The notes under the pieces are model-generated. The model saw only the letters and a program-made list of their open reading frames with translations. It did no database searches and had not been told where the DNA came from. A program made the position numbers and the translations under genes. From Krasilnikovozyma curviuscula (lineage: Eukaryota; Basidiomycota; Tremellomycetes; Cystofilobasidiales; Mrakiaceae), in contig MVAQ01000102.1 in NCBI GenBank assembly GCA_014825775.1, positions 1 to 64,000 on the forward strand: a stretch of DNA of 64,000 nt. The letters are read 5' to 3'. This document shows, piece by piece, positions 20,208-33,700 of this stretch. Numbering within the stretch: the first letter of the stretch is position 1; every line of letters starts with the position of its first letter.

Positions 20208-22785
20208 ATGGATCAATCATCTGCCCTCTCATTTGCCAATGAGAACCTGATAGATTTCTCTCATCACGGCGAACAGCAGGACCAGAATGGAGACTACGAC
20301 TTGCACCAGATCCATCCAGCTCTCCAGATGATGGACCATCAGCAGCAGCATATTCACCATCAGCCCCACAACCATGTGGAGCAGGGCCACCATCACATGA
20401 TGTCCGTCGAGGGAGATGGGTTGGGAGGCACACCTGGTAATGAGGATGAAGACGAGGAGGACGAGCAACAGGCAGGCGGAAGTGGGAAAGCAAAAGGCAA
20501 AGGCAAAGCTTCTCGTAAGTTCCAAATTACATCCACCATTTTGGCAGCTCATAGATAGAATCAGACTTGTGTTTGTTTTTCCTTTCTTGTACTCGTCTGA
20601 CACGTTTCTTTCGCAATTGCAGGCGGAAAGACTGGTGCGCGTGGTGGTGGTGGAAAGAAGAAGCCACGACCTCCCCCTCCTGACTACCTCGTCAGGATGT
20701 ACCATATGGTCAAGGAAGAATGCCGGCTGGACACAAGAGGCTGGCCGAAATGTTACAATGACGGAACCTTCTGGATGCACCCCCGAGACACCTGGTTCGT
20801 TCGTCAAGGAATCGGTTACGACGGCCCAATCGGAATGAAGGTGCAGAATGACTCGCCTACAACATTAGATGGCGGTCATGATGGGACAATGGAAACGAGC
20901 TCCACTTCCCATGCGACCATGTACAACCCTTACCCCACCGCTTTCAATGACCTCCATCAACCACAACACGACTTCAGCTACCACCCGCACCAGCAACAAC
21001 AGCCTTCTTCACAACAACAAGGTCTTGGCTCTCAACCAGGTCCCAGTAATCTTCGAAATGATCAAGAAGAGGAAGAAGATGAGGACGGTGCGGACTCAAT
21101 CGACTCCGGTGATCGCGAGCTTCAAGAAGGTCCTTCTCTTGATCATTCCACCGAGCTTCCTGGAATCTTTCCAAGAATTTTTGTTTGGATCCCAACTCTG
21201 TTTCTCACCACTCCTCTGATGTGTAAGTTGCTACTACCTCTGTGTATCCGCAGTGGATCAAAGGCTCTCGCTGACCTGCTGTCTCTCTTTGTCCTACTGC
21301 TCTTCTGTTCAGGCCCGGAATGCAACGAGCATCCTCTCACTGATCGCGGCTGGAACAGTGATCCTATCGCCCGTATCGTCGAAGGTCCCCATTCCACTTA
21401 CTACATTATTAGTAAACGACTTCAATGCGGGAAACCTGGAAGAAAGAAGAAGGATGGAACTCACGGGTCGGGATGTGGAAAGAGCTATCAAGTGAGTAGT
21501 TGTCGCAGTTAAGTGTAGTGTATGTGGTTTCAGACACTGACCGTCTTCTGCTTTGTAGATGTACCATCCTCAAGTTCTCGATACGCTACCACCGCTCCTT
21601 CGCAACTCTTTTCCAGCCCAAGTCGAACACATGGCTGTTCAAGCTCGTGATAGAAGATTCAATCAGGGTGAATTCAAGCTCGGAAAGAAAAAAAGGAGAA
21701 GGTTCGATCCAGACGGTAAACCCCTCGAGTTTGGAACCGAAGAGTGGGAAAAAGCGGGACTTGCGCGAGCAAAGGCTACGGAGGAAAAGAAAAGATTGTC
21801 AGCGGCGAAGAAAAGAGCAGATCAGAGGGGAGCTACTGGTGGATTAGAGAGTGAGGATGACGACAATGTCGTTCAGGCTGCGGCCATCATTCATGCCAAT
21901 GCTGGAGATGCCCATCATGGTATTGACAATTCGGATATCAATGACGCCCTCCTCCGGCATCTCTTTGAAGAAAATGGCGCAAACTTTCAAGTTCCAGTCT
22001 CCTCAGCGCCGGAAACTTCCAACAGCTCAGCTGGTCAAGGAATTGTTCAAACAATTGATGAAGGATGGATTAATCAAACCCCTGCAACGTCATACCCATT
22101 CCACAACCCGGCTCTCCAGCACTTTGATAGCTCAGGATCAAATATCCAATGGAAGGAACTCGCTGTCGCTGGTCCTTCGATGAGCACTGCTTCAACAGCT
22201 CCAACATCTTTCGTTTCTTACGAGATGCCGCCCGCACATGATGACCCAAGTCATTCCACCATAGCATCATCATCTCGTCTACCATCATCCAAAATCTCCA
22301 AAAAGGAAAAAGTCGCCAAAGCGACCAATGGCGGGCCTAAATCTCGTGGTAGGAAAAGCGACTCCAGCGCAGACGGTCGTCAGTCCTCCAGCCGTCGCAA
22401 GACCGGAGAGTCCTTCAACAAATCTGGTCCTTCTAATACTCAAGATCCATTCCGACACGACCCTCGTTCTGGCCTTACTCCAGACTCTCCAGTGGGGAAC
22501 GATGGATTCATTGCAGACCCTCTCTCCTCAGAACAGCACATCGACCATTTCTCTGCACGACTCGCCTTGGCTGCGGTCCAAGGTGCAGCGGAGGCTTCCC
22601 ATGGCAACGAATCCTCTCATCATGGCGGTGTACAAGGTGGACAGATGGATTCGGATGTGAACTTTGGCAGCATGGTCCACGATGACCACTTGGGTGGAGG
22701 AGGGGCAGGAGACAAACGATCAGGCCCATCTCCAATTAAAGGTGGTTCTGCGAAGAAGATGAGGATGGATGGGAAAACGGTGTAG
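20208..22785 (+). CDS. DUF6729-like zinc-binding protein, probably nuclear
   Basis: Exons 20208..20514, 20623..21222, 21313..21491 and 21559..22785 (770 aa). The N-terminus is His/Gln-rich and acidic, followed by a GKGK basic patch and 'PDYLVRMYHMVKEEC'. A Cys-rich core starts at residue 303: CPECN, HPLTDRGW, 'STYYIISKRLQCGK' and 'SGCGKSYQ', then 'VLDTLPPLLRNSFPAQ'. That order (CPxC, GW, YY.I..RL.C, C..C, LP..L...FP) resembles the fungal DUF6729 family, whose function is unknown. Intron 2 (21223..21312) is in frame, but its removal joins ATG-T and GC to make the CPEC motif directly after 'LTTPLM'. The C-terminal 400 residues are disordered, with Lys/Arg runs (KKKRRR) that could act as a nuclear localisation signal. 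Confidence 0.65.
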
Positions 22786-23081
22786 CTTATAACGGGTGTT
22801 CTTGAATTCAACAAGCTCCATTGTCAGTGCGTCGCTGCCAGAGGGTCCATCAGTTGTACTTTTTAAATCACTTCTCGGGTAATCACATCTAGTTTTGATC
22901 TCTTGTCGATATTATGAGCATGTTTTTGAATCTGGAGGAGATGCTTCGAAAGAGCGCGTCCACTTTTTGAGCTAAAAAAAATACAACATAACTTCTCTTG
23001 AACCGCAACAACGTCACTTGTCAATTCTTTCAAAGCCTCAAGACACATCTTTCAGTCTTTCCAGGTATCTCCAATAATACT

Positions 23082-24505
23082 ATGGCTGGAGAATGTAAGT
23101 GCTGGAGGGTCGATTTACTCCTTTAAGAAAGGTTCGAAGTTCTCACCCTCGATACGTTTGGAACCTCTGCAGCACGTTCAGAACTGCTGGCTTGGGCCAA
23201 CGAGCTCCTATCACAGAACTACACCAAGATTGAACAGTTTGGAACCGGTGCTGCTTACTGCCAGGTATGTAGCTTGGCGTTACGAAGTGACAGAAGGGAG
23301 GGGAGGAGGCGATGTTTGCTGACGCTCATTGCCTGTTTTGTTGGGTTTACACAGATAATTGATTCGATCTACGGTAGGTCTCAAGTCCCTTTTCCACATC
23401 TGCAGATATCTGCTGGATAGTCTCTTGATGATCGTGTAGCCTGAATCTTATTTGAACGTGGTCTCATGGTGAAACTGATGCTTTCCTCTTCGTTCTCGCT
23501 GCTTGCTTCACAGGCGATGTGCCCATGGGCAGAGTGAAAATGAACGCCAGACAGGAGTATGAGTACTTGTCGAACTACAAAATTCTACAGAATGTCTTTA
23601 AATCAAAGAAGATTGACAAGGTGAGTTGGTTGGCAGAAAGTAGAAGGTGTCTTGACATTAGCGAGACTCTACTGACTACCTCGTCCCCTTGTCCTACTCT
23701 ACTGCTTAACATAAACATCACCTCGGCAACCTATATTGAAATAATATATGTGCTGAATGTAGCCTATACCAGTGGATAAACTCGTCAAATGTAAAATGCA
23801 GGACAACCTCGAATTTCTCCAGTGGCTCCGACGATTCCATGATCAGTCTTATGGAGGTGGAACTTATGATGCTGTAGGACGTAGGAAAGGTGATTTGGGC
23901 GGTTCAGGTGGAGTACATGCTCCAGTTACTGCTGCTAGAGCGGTCAGCTCAGGGAGAGTCGGAGGGAAGACTCCTGTTGGAGGTACGTGCTCAGCTCGGG
24001 CAGATCTGCTTTCATATCGCCGGTCCCTTTCTCACACAAACATCCAATTATTTTGAAGGTGCTGCAAGAACATCTTCGGCTGCGGCCAACACCGAACTTA
24101 ACCAAATGCGAAACCAGTTGGCAGAGATGAACATTCACCTCGAAGGGCTCGAGAGAGAAAGGGATTTCTACTTCGCTAAGGTACGTAGAGATTATCCCCA
24201 TTCTTTTTGTTCTATGATTATTATTGAGGTTTGAAGTTTACATTTTGCTTTCCTGGTGTAGTTGCGCGACATAGAAGTCATTGTTCAAGAAAAACTTGGG
24301 GAACCATCAACAGCCGAAGGAGAGAAGCTCACTCTCACACAGATCCAAGAGATTCTGTATTCTACGGAGGTGAGTCAAAGTCTAAATCCTCATCTGTTGA
24401 ATTGTTAATGACAATGCTTCTCTCGGGTTGTCTTCTTTGCAGGAGGGCTTTGAGGTTCCAGACGCCATTGAAGATGTACAACCAGTTGATGACGAAACTT
24501 TTTAA
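23082..24505 (+). CDS. BIM1: microtubule plus-end protein Bim1/EB1
   Basis: Eight exons: 23082..23094 (13 nt), 23173..23264, 23355..23373 (19 nt), 23514..23620, 23763..23982, 24059..24180, 24262..24369 and 24443..24505 (247 aa). The calponin-homology domain covers about residues 1-115: [13 protein letters not shown], '[17 protein letters not shown]', '[16 protein letters not shown]' and '[14 protein letters not shown]', all hallmark EB1 segments. A Gly/Ser-rich linker leads to the EB1 coiled coil and four-helix region ('[23 protein letters not shown]', shown here in parts, '[13 protein letters not shown]'). The tail ends acidic-DDETF, an EEY/F-like end able to bind CAP-Gly domains. EB1 tracks growing microtubule ends and recruits spindle and polarity factors. 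Its stop converges with that of NSA1, 241 bp away. Confidence 0.93.
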
Positions 24506-24746
24506 TCTACCAAAGAAACCATCTTTTTTTGCAACTTCTGTATCCATGGTTTAGACTGAAGTTTCCAGGCATGGCGAATCTGCTTGATCTCGATTTGATC
24601 ATTCAATTTCGCCCTACTTATTCTACTTGTCCGCGTTTCTTTTTCGATCTCAAATACCAGATGACATGACCCCTTGCATCGATAACTTTTGCCCAGTCTA
24701 TTATAGGATGGCAAGCCCAGCAAGGATGCATGGCAAATATATAGAA

Positions 24747-26244
24747 TCACTTTTTCTTGTGCTTCTTGGCAGGCTGCCGTTTCTCTTCTTCCTCACTGTC
24801 AGAATCATCTTCATCTTCTTCATTCTCGTCATCTTCCGCTTCGTCTACTTCAATCACCTCTTCGTCCTCGTCATCTTCATCCTCCTCGGATTCTTCCTCG
24901 TTTTCACCTTCGCCAGTCAGACCCATTCCTTCCCAAACTGCCTCATCATCATCATCATCCTCTTCTCCTTCTCTCTCCTTCTTGTCAACAATGATGCCCT
25001 CATCCTCTTTCCATCCAAACACAACGCCCCCACTTCCCACTCCTCCTATACGACCAATGGTCAAGCCCCGAGGTACGTTTCCTTTAGGGTCCTTTGGAGG
25101 TAGCGACCTTGTGTGCATTCTCAGCGTTGCGTCGTTGGAAGCAGAGAACAAGATGTTGGACGCGGTGATGGGGCTGTGGATCGAGACGGGCGTCGCAGTG
25201 ACATCCTTGAAATTGTATAGCACCCTGCCGGTACGTATATCTAGCGAGCCAAGCAAGAAGCTTTTGTCGCCGAAGTAGACCTCATTGGATCCCGCTGGAC
25301 AATGGATAGAACCAATTCCCACGCCAGTTTCCTTCGCAGCTTTCCAAACGTGCACTGGCCGACGTTGTTTCGTGTCATAGTACCTGACGGTACCATCTCC
25401 GCAACCTGTGATGATTATCGAATTCAAGGAGTTTGGAGCGAATGCGAGACATAGGTGGGATATTTCTGGTCGAAGGGAAAGGAAGTCGTTGGGTATGTTT
25501 TTGGCCCTCCAGATTTCACCAGGGAAGAGCTCAGGCGCTTTGCCCTTCCTCTTCTTGCTGGATTCAGAGGCAAGTATCGATGACTCTGAAGATGATGATG
25601 AAGCAAATGCAGCCTCAGCGTCCCATAAAGACACGTCAACTTCCTTACCAGCGTAAGCGAAGTGGGTTGTTGTGCTTTCGAGCGCTTTTAGATTGGCTGG
25701 GAGGCCAATCCGACGGGGCTTAGCGGACTCTTCAGAGTTCAAGCTGACGTGAGATAACCTGGTCGTAGATGCATGGAGGATCGTCGTAGGTGACAGGAAG
25801 GAGAGGTGTAGGGACTTGATGGGCTTCGAAGGGATCGAACTGGACAGGTTGACAATAGTTTTGGATGACAGTGATGCTGACGACTCCTTTGGTAGATCGA
25901 ACACTGATATCTGGGATGTTGAATGGGAGATTGCGAGCTATGGTGACACACAAGAGAAATGTAAACACAAAGTCTATTCTGTCGGCAGAGCTCTGCTCGT
26001 TCATGGTCCAAGCTGATTTGAATTTCTGAACAGAGAAGGGACATACCTGATCATTCTCACTCCTAGCAATCCTTTCTATCTTCCCAATCTTTACACCTTC
26101 ACCATAGCTCAGATCAATCTTCGAGTTGAGCACAAATTCATCGACTGGATGCTCCTTGTTGAATTTCTTGAGGTCTGACGGGAAAGCAACCGATAATATA
26201 CTACTTGAGGGATTCCCATATGCTGGCGTGAGCACCGATGGCAT
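24747..26244 (-). CDS. NSA1: ribosome biogenesis WD-repeat protein Nsa1/WDR74
   Basis: Minus-strand exons 26244..26047 and 25937..24747 (462 aa, close to yeast Nsa1 at 463). The intron (109 nt) joins 'ARSENDQ' to 'LAISHSTSQISVFDL', matching the first WD blades. Family signs are 'GEIWRAKNIPNDFL', which parallels the WxAKNVxND segment of Nsa1, 'GCGDGTVRYYDTKQRRPVHVW' in two parts and 'DKSFLLGSLDIRTGRVLYNF'. The C-terminus is very acidic (Asp/Glu runs) and ends with a Lys-rich KKHKKK. Nsa1 joins early pre-60S particles with Rpf1, Mak16 and Rrp1 in the nucleolus. The chosen start is the first ATG (MPSVLTPAYG); the frame stays open for about 100 nt upstream without an ATG, so a small 5' exon is possible. 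Confidence 0.75.
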
Positions 26245-27354
26245 CTCGTTTGCTGGTCTTATAGTTGCTGTCGGAATCTCAAAATTTTGCTGAGGTCGCA
26301 GAATAAAGCAGGGTAGCTGGGCCTGCGCCACAAACTCCTCTGAGATCTCTTTCTAGTCAGTTTCAAAGATATAATCAAATGCAGTTTTGAATAGCATTAC
26401 ACAAGCCGGGTCGTCCTAGGGCAGCAGATAGTGATACCGGGTTGACAGCCAGTGGCGCCACTGAAACAGCAGAAAGTGGGACGAACTTTTGTAAACAAGT
26501 CCCCCTCCTGACAATGACCGTCTACATATTATGGCTGATGGATGCTGTCGCTGAACAGTTCTTTCCCGTTCGACCTCGTCTCATGAACTGATGAAGAAAG
26601 CCTCCTCTGGCTGGTGACGAGTCTTACCCGTTCCCGCAGGGCAATCTGAGACCATTCTGTTTTTGCACCGGGAATTTTGGGCAATGAGAATCTTCAAACG
26701 CTCAAACAGTACAGGAAATCGCTTTTCTTTGCTTCTGCTGGTAACAGGATAATATTCAAGCAGGTCGCAGTCTTACCGGAAGAACCACTGTTCCCCAACT
26801 TAGGCCTCCTCCCTCGCTGCTGCAGGTCTCAGCTTGCACGGGCACTCTTGTGCTACGACGTTTCGATAACCTGGTCATACCTGACAGAAAGGTCAGTCAC
26901 GTCGTCCTTTGCTCAAAGTCATCATCGTGGGGGCTTTCGCTTGAGGGCTAACCAATCTCACACATCCGCACTTTAGAGTTTGACTCTGCCAGAAAAGTTG
27001 ACTGCTATCCCAGCCGGTGTCGCAACCACCTGAAACTCCGCTACAAAATCCACCGTCACGGTCAGTGATATCACCCAAAGAAGTAAGTAAGCACTCAAAC
27101 AGCAGAGAGAAGAAGCCGTTCCGCCAGAGAGCTCACCTTCAATCCGATGGATTCAAGCTGACCACTAGCAATCATCCTTCATCTTGTTACTCTAGTTGAT
27201 TACCGTTTCCTCCAACAGGAGCATAAACACTCCTTTTGACGCTCCAACGTCCTCACGCTCGTTTTCCATACAGACCCAACGTCCCTATAGTCTTTTCTCG
27301 ACAGGATCGTTCCGACCATAGTAAAAACTCGCCGTCCACCACTTGTGCTCTACT
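26245..27354. other. intergenic, divergent promoter region
   Basis: Separates NSA1 (minus) from the Ser-rich protein gene (plus). It may contain an unrecognised 5' exon of NSA1 near 26250-26350. Overlapping frames of 60-100 codons have no recognisable content. Confidence 0.45.
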
Positions 27355-30300
27355 ATGGTCTCCCCAAGGTCATCGCCAACCTCAGCAGCATATGCGCCCC
27401 CTTCACCACAAGACACTCGAATGAATGCCTTTACGTTCGGCAATCGATTAGAAAAGCCCACATTGAGACTGTCGCCTTCCAACTCTTATAGCAACAGCGG
27501 GAACAATTCAGAGGAAGACTTGGGTCCTACTTCAGTTGGTAGCGGACTGCCCAAGAGGAGTCCTTACTCAGGTACGAGAGGTGTGTTTATATGCCCGTTG
27601 GGGGCAATGTGCTGATCCATCACCAAATAAACGATAGGACACTTCAACTGGGGTTCAGCAGCCAACAACTCATTTGATAATCTTGTATCTCCATCGTCTT
27701 CTTCACCTAACCTTGCCCATGCCGCAAACGACTCTAATTCCGTCGACACGACTCCAAAAATATCCGTCGCCGTCCGAGGCAGAAGAGCCTCAGCAGTCAA
27801 TGGCAACGATCCCACAGCACCTCCACCAGTCCAGATTGTCTCTCTTCGCTCTGCTAAGACCCGTATGTCTTTTGGTGGAGGAGACTTTGGGTTCAGAAGA
27901 GCTTCAACCATATCCGGCACATCAGCTCCTACCAGGGATAGCAATACCTCCATGGTTCCCACTGTTGGAAGCTTCAAGCCTCAGCACCGGCGGGAGTCGT
28001 CCACATTCTCTTTCGCTAACAAGGGAAGTCGACGGAGCAGTAGTTGGGGAGGGCTGGGTCGTAGGAAATCACAGAGTAATGAGTCGGAATATTCCCTAGA
28101 TCAGGACCAGTCCGCTCGCTCCTCCGACCATGAGCCCCAGGGTTTCATTTACCACGGCTTCACACTGACAGACATGTCCGCCCCAAAACCACGGCAGCCA
28201 TCTATATCCATCCCAACGCTCGACGACGCCGCCTCGCCGAACCTCGACTTCCAGGAATCTCCGACCCAAGTCTGGTCAGTGCCCCAGACCAACGGTACCG
28301 GTCGATCGCCCAAGCCGAACTATGTCCAGCGCTCCTCGCCCGCGCTTGTTGATCCCCTCGCTGGGCCATCAGAGCCATCCCCTCCACGTTCGCCTGCCAA
28401 CACATCCCCTCGAGTCGACGTGCCAACTTCTCCGGTGATAGAAGAACCTCCAGCTGCAGCGACGCCCACGCCCAAAGCCGAGAAGCGAAGGAGCGCCCTC
28501 GCTCGGCTGTTCGGGAAAAAGAAGAAAGCGACAATCGAGATGATTTCTGCTCCTGTCTTCAACACCTTTATCAAGAAGGCGCCACTGTCACCTCCTGAAG
28601 ATCGGGCTCTAGTGTTCGACGACTGGAAGAACCACGTACCGCTCCCAGCACCTGCTCTGAAGGTTCTGAAAGAACAGCAGGGAAACCAACACCAACTTCC
28701 CCCATTGCCACTACAACCAGCACCAGAACTAGCACCAGCACAACGAGACTCGGGAGCCTACGAAGAGGAAGAAGACATTCCACCAATGTCACCTTACGAC
28801 ACCGCACCCGCACCTGCGGATCCTCCGCAACTCTCGCCGCCTAGGTTCAGTAAAGAAATTGCATGGGGAGAAGAACGGTTTGAGGATCCCAAGCCTGAGC
28901 CTGCGCGAAATGCTGGACTAGGCTTCGACCTTAATCAGACATTACAGGGCTATAAGGATGTGGATGAGTACGATGAAGATCCAAGGCAAAGGATGAACTC
29001 CGTCTACCAGGTCAACAGCATCTACAATCCTTCATTTGGTCATCAAGCGAAACAGCCCTCGACTTCTACCACCGATACATCCCAAACCGACGAATCCTAC
29101 GACTACCTGCTGGATTATTACGGAGACGAAGATGAGGCCGACGGTGCTGCCGACGATCTCGGTATCGCTCCTGGTTTACTGAAGCAAACGGCAGATATCG
29201 GCGTGGCTGCTCTGAAACGAGACGAGGACGAGGACGACGAGGTGGACTTTGAAGATACAAAAAATCCATTCACTCGACAGACACCACCAAACACTCCAAT
29301 GAAATCCGCCAATCAAGTCTCTCCTTATGGAACGGTCTCAGCAGCTTCCACGCCACCTTCCAACATCCCACAAATCACTTTCAACTCTGCTGGTATGCAC
29401 CGTCATAAGCGGAACGAGTCTGGTTCAAATCTCCACGCCCTCGTCGAAGAAGACGAAGTTTCCAACGCGTCCAACTCGCCAGACATTGAGCGAACAATTT
29501 TCTCTGGGTCTGTCTCCTACGGCCCTGGTGAGACGGCAGATTTTGGTGGTCCTTTCGGAATGAAGAGTCGTGGCCATCTTGGATCGCCGTTGTTTGAGCA
29601 GGACGAGTTTGGTATGCAGCGCAGCGGGAGCGCCAACTCGATCAGCCCTGATGAAGATGCCGTAGTCAACTTGAATTCCAACTCCAACCGACGGAAGTCA
29701 ATGCGGCCTGCTGGTGTTAAGTCTCCAGGTGCTGGTGGCCTCACCATCAACAGCCGGTCCCTCTCTCCATTCCAAGCCTACGACGGAGAGCTGTCGCCGA
29801 CTGCAACTCCGTCTCAGAAGTTTTCAAGACCAGAAGGAGGATTTGACATGTACTCTTCTTCTCCTCCATCCCCTTCAACGAGGGTTTCACCTCCTAGTCC
29901 AAGGTACAATCACAAGCGATCACCACCTGCCTCTCCCAATCTCACCCCACCGCCGCCGCCTCCAAAAGATTCCCAAATAAAGAGCACACGACAGATGCTA
30001 GAACCACAGATGCTTGATCCGGCAGGCTACATCGATCCAAGGATGTCGGGTCACTTTGTGATCCCCATGTTGTTCCCAGCAGAAGACGATGAGGATGATG
30101 AGGAAGGGACCCCGACAATGGAGAAAGGTCGATACTCTTACAACCAGAACAATGATGGTGATGGAGATTCTGAAAGTGCATACAGTTCTGATGGTAACAG
30201 GGATTCCGAAGAGACTGCTGATACTTGTGAGTGTTCGTGACATGGAAATGAGTCGCCCCTTGAGTTCTGACATCACCGTCCATTGCTTTCCTTATAGATA

Positions 30301-30437
30301 CCTCTTCAGCCAACTCAAGCAGACGACTCTCTAATGGATTGTCATATGCTCATGGAGCCTTCACAAGTCCAGCTTGGAGTAGAGACATTCCACCTCTTCG
30401 ACATCCAGGGAGGAAGGGTTCTATTGCAGGGTGGTGA
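27355..30437 (+). CDS. large Ser/Pro-rich protein of unknown function
   Basis: Exons 27355..27571, 27638..30226 and 30298..30437 (981 aa). It is disordered almost throughout: Ser, Pro and acidic residues dominate, with many SP/TP sites suited to proline-directed kinases and RRxS-type sites (RRASAVNG, RRESSTF, RRSSSWGG, RRKSQS, KRNESG). A basic island 'LARLFGKKKKATIEM' at about residue 290 and the following 'FIKKAPLSPPEDRALVFDDW' are the most conserved-looking parts. No membrane segment or enzyme motif is visible. Such proteins in fungi are often kinase-regulated cortical or signalling scaffolds, but this is inference only. Both introns (66 and 71 nt) have good GT-AG signals and correct phase, and the last exon ends GSIAGW. 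Confidence 0.65.
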
Positions 30438-30701
30438 TGATTAGACAGACAGCGAGGGTGGGGGGGACTGTGATCTGGGCTAATATATCATGTTTATAGA
30501 TCTACTAATCAATTCATCGCCATACAGATTCTAGCAAGAAGCAACAACGACAACACTTCGAAGTGCGACAAATAGCCCCTGACGCAACCTAATACAACAC
30601 AAGCTTGGACCTCTCCTGTTCAGCCCATAGGGGCTACAAACCAGCTTGAGAGTCATCCCAGGTGAGTCTGAACGTCATCCGAGTCGTACTACTCCAGAAT
30701 A

Positions 30702-33700
30702 ATGAGCTACAGTACAACCCCCAAACATTCACCTCCAGGCAATTTTCTGCCTCCTACTGCAGAGCCCTCGCAGCTATCGTCGCCAGAACGCCGCTCAATG
30801 GGTTCGTTTTACTTTCCTCCACTTTCATTCGAGCTGGATGTCTGACAGATACTTTCTTCTGTTCACCTTCTATAGCTGATATCAGGGATCTGCTTTCGAC
30901 GTTCTTTGGACCAGGTGTTTCAACTTTGTCGTTGTCCCAACTGCCGTCCTTGATCAAGGAGCTTGAAAAGTCCAAGGGGATTGAGATATTTGGAAATGAG
31001 CAGCTAGATATTATCCATGGAATGGCCCTGCAGCACCCTGGGCTGCAGTTGGATTTGGAATCACTGATGCAACTTCTCAGGTTAGTGATTTCTTCCGGCT
31101 GAAGCTGACTTACCTGGCGCAGATTCTCACCACCTCAGTCTTGTTTGCAGTGTCTCACTATCTGCATTACATCCCAATCAGCTTACCTTCTCACCAGCTC
31201 TTCAGTCGCCAACTCCAAAGAGTGCTTCTAGTCGGTCAAACTCCTTCTCAGACAGCAGCCGCCCACACTCACCAGCGTCAGTAGGTTTGTTACGATATCT
31301 TGGGCTATATGTAGCACCCATAGGTGGTCTTTACTCCGGGTTCACTGTACCAGGTAAGTCATAGCGGTCTTCAAGGTGGCTAGATTTATATTACCGAGCG
31401 CCTCCTTTCGCGGTTTCAGGTTTCGATGCGCATGCTGTGACAACAAACATCCACACTCTCCTTACCATACCAGAAGTATCGACACCGTCATACTTGAAGA
31501 CGTTTGAAATTCTCGCTGGTCTTTCCCACCTTCAAATCGAAGCTGTTCGTCTCGACTACGCCTCCAAGTTCTCAACAGATCTACTGTCTGAAATAGAGAA
31601 TCCCTCGTCTCTTCGATCCAAAACAGTCTCCAAGGCTAGTGGAAAGAAAGATTCTACGAGTGCTTCTGGCAAAGCAGTCGTCCTCGCCTTAAAAAGTCTG
31701 ATCCTTGGCCCACTCAAGTTCGACGCCTTTCTAGTCAACCGGGCACTCCATTCTAGTACCACCGTTCAGGTGGGAGTGTTGGTCAAAATTCTCCTCGATC
31801 GCTCAAATGAGGATATCTTGCTGCTGAAGCAATGCTATCAAGAGATGTACCAGGTCAAGTTAGAGGAAGAGGTGAGGAAAGGTCTGAGCTGGAACCCAGA
31901 AATATTATTTCTTTTGATATTAGAAGCTCGAAGAGAAGATTTAAACCTTCCCAATACTTGCGCAGTTGAAGAGGAGTGAGTCAATACTTCGCTACGTGTG
32001 ATTCTAGAATCTGCGAGCCACACTTGACTGACGCCTTCTGCCAATACAGCGTTGAAATATTCTCCAAAGTTTCTACAGGGAATGGTCCAGCTCACGAGGT
32101 AGATCTTGGCAAAATACTTCTCCAACGATCGTCTGCCCACCTCAAGAATGTGTCTCAGCTCTTCTCAACACAACACCCTGGTTCCACCTTGCTCAAAACT
32201 GTTCAAAAAGAATGGCCATCATGGAGTCCGTTGGGAAAGATGTTTTCCTGGGTTATCTCTGGTATCGAGGAGAGGAATGGTCAAAGGATGTATGATTCTC
32301 TGAACAGAGGGCTTGAGAACAAGGACATTGACAAGCTGGTTTGGATGCTGGGAAGGCTCAGATGGCAGTGCGACGAGTTAGAAGCTGTCAAGTCTCAGTT
32401 CTTGACACATGATTTCTCTAAAGAGAAACTTGGTCTCGAGGGTAGAGTCCAAGAAGCTCGACTGGCGCCAATTTCACAAGTGAGTGGAATTAACTTCAAT
32501 ATTAAACCAGCTTGATGCTGAGTTTCTGGCATGAGATAACCTCGCTTCTTTTTCAAGACTGTGATCTCCACCCTTCTTATACCACTTTCCCCAAATGAGT
32601 TGGCTTATGCACCAGTTTCTCACCTCTTCGCTCCAACTCCAATTCAACCCCGTCAAACCAAAAAACAAAGCTCAAACAGAATTAGATCTGAATCAGATGG
32701 ATCATCCACCGATGATGATGAGCGAATCGATTCTATGGCATCCTCTTTTGAAGGATCTATTGAATCTCTCCACTCAAGGTCCTCAGAGCCAGCAAAAACA
32801 AATCGGCCCACACCTCGCACCAGAGTTCTGTCCAACCCTACGCCTATCACTCAAATCGACAGGATGAACAAACTTGGGTCTGCTCCCACCAGTTGGGGAT
32901 TTGCTAAACCTGGTGCTCCTAATAGGAGAAGAAGAGGAAGTCGATCTGGAGCGAGTGATGGTCAGCGAAGTGAAACAGACGATGAGGTGAGGAACCTCAG
33001 CAATCTTTACCTCTTCTCATTTTCTCATCTTCTAAGAATGTACTCATACTCAGTTTTGTTACTAGCAGAACCCATTCAATAGCCCGCTTGCGGGAAAGAG
33101 CGATTCAAATTTGGCCCTTTCTGGGCGACCACAATTCAGAAGCCGGCCAAGCCCTTATTCCAAAGACGCAACCACACCGAGCTACTCTCCATCCAACTCA
33201 TCCTTCAGTCTCCCTCGCTCCGTCTCATCCCCCACAAATTTGGTCTATCAAGAAATAGGCTTCGGAACCCTGGGCAGTCCAGGAATAGATACAACATCTT
33301 TCCACGGGATGGTGGGCGGCTCTCCTTTGCCCGGCGACGGAGGTGTTTCAAACTTGAAGTTTCCTGCCGAAGATGGGTCGGGAATTGATTCTGATGGTCA
33401 GAACAACACGTTGCGATCTCGGCATTCTGTGAGAGTTCTTTCTCGCCTCATTCTACCCTGAGCTCCGGCTGACATCGGCTTCTTTCTTCTTCGAAGTTTA
33501 TATCCGAGTATCTTGACAGTATCGATGCTCTCGGCAAAGCAAACAAGGTATTGACGTGGTAGCTTGAGAGTACTCTCCAACTGAACTGATTAGGGGTTTT
33601 CTTGCGCAGGAGTTAGAGAAGAAGCTCGTCAAAGCGCAGAAAGATCTGGAGGAGAGCGCTTCTTCGAATGATGGACTTCTTCAAGAACAACAGGATCGAT

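Noticed and set aside
15979..22785. Mating-type HD locus (two divergent homeodomain genes)
   Set aside because: There is one homeodomain gene, and the divergent partner has a Cys-rich DUF6729-like core and no homeodomain. The flanks also lack the usual MIP1 peptidase neighbour.
24757..25278. Ser-rich 173-codon open frame on the plus strand
   Set aside because: It is the mirror of the Asp/Glu codons of the NSA1 acidic tail on the minus strand; no intron or motif supports it.
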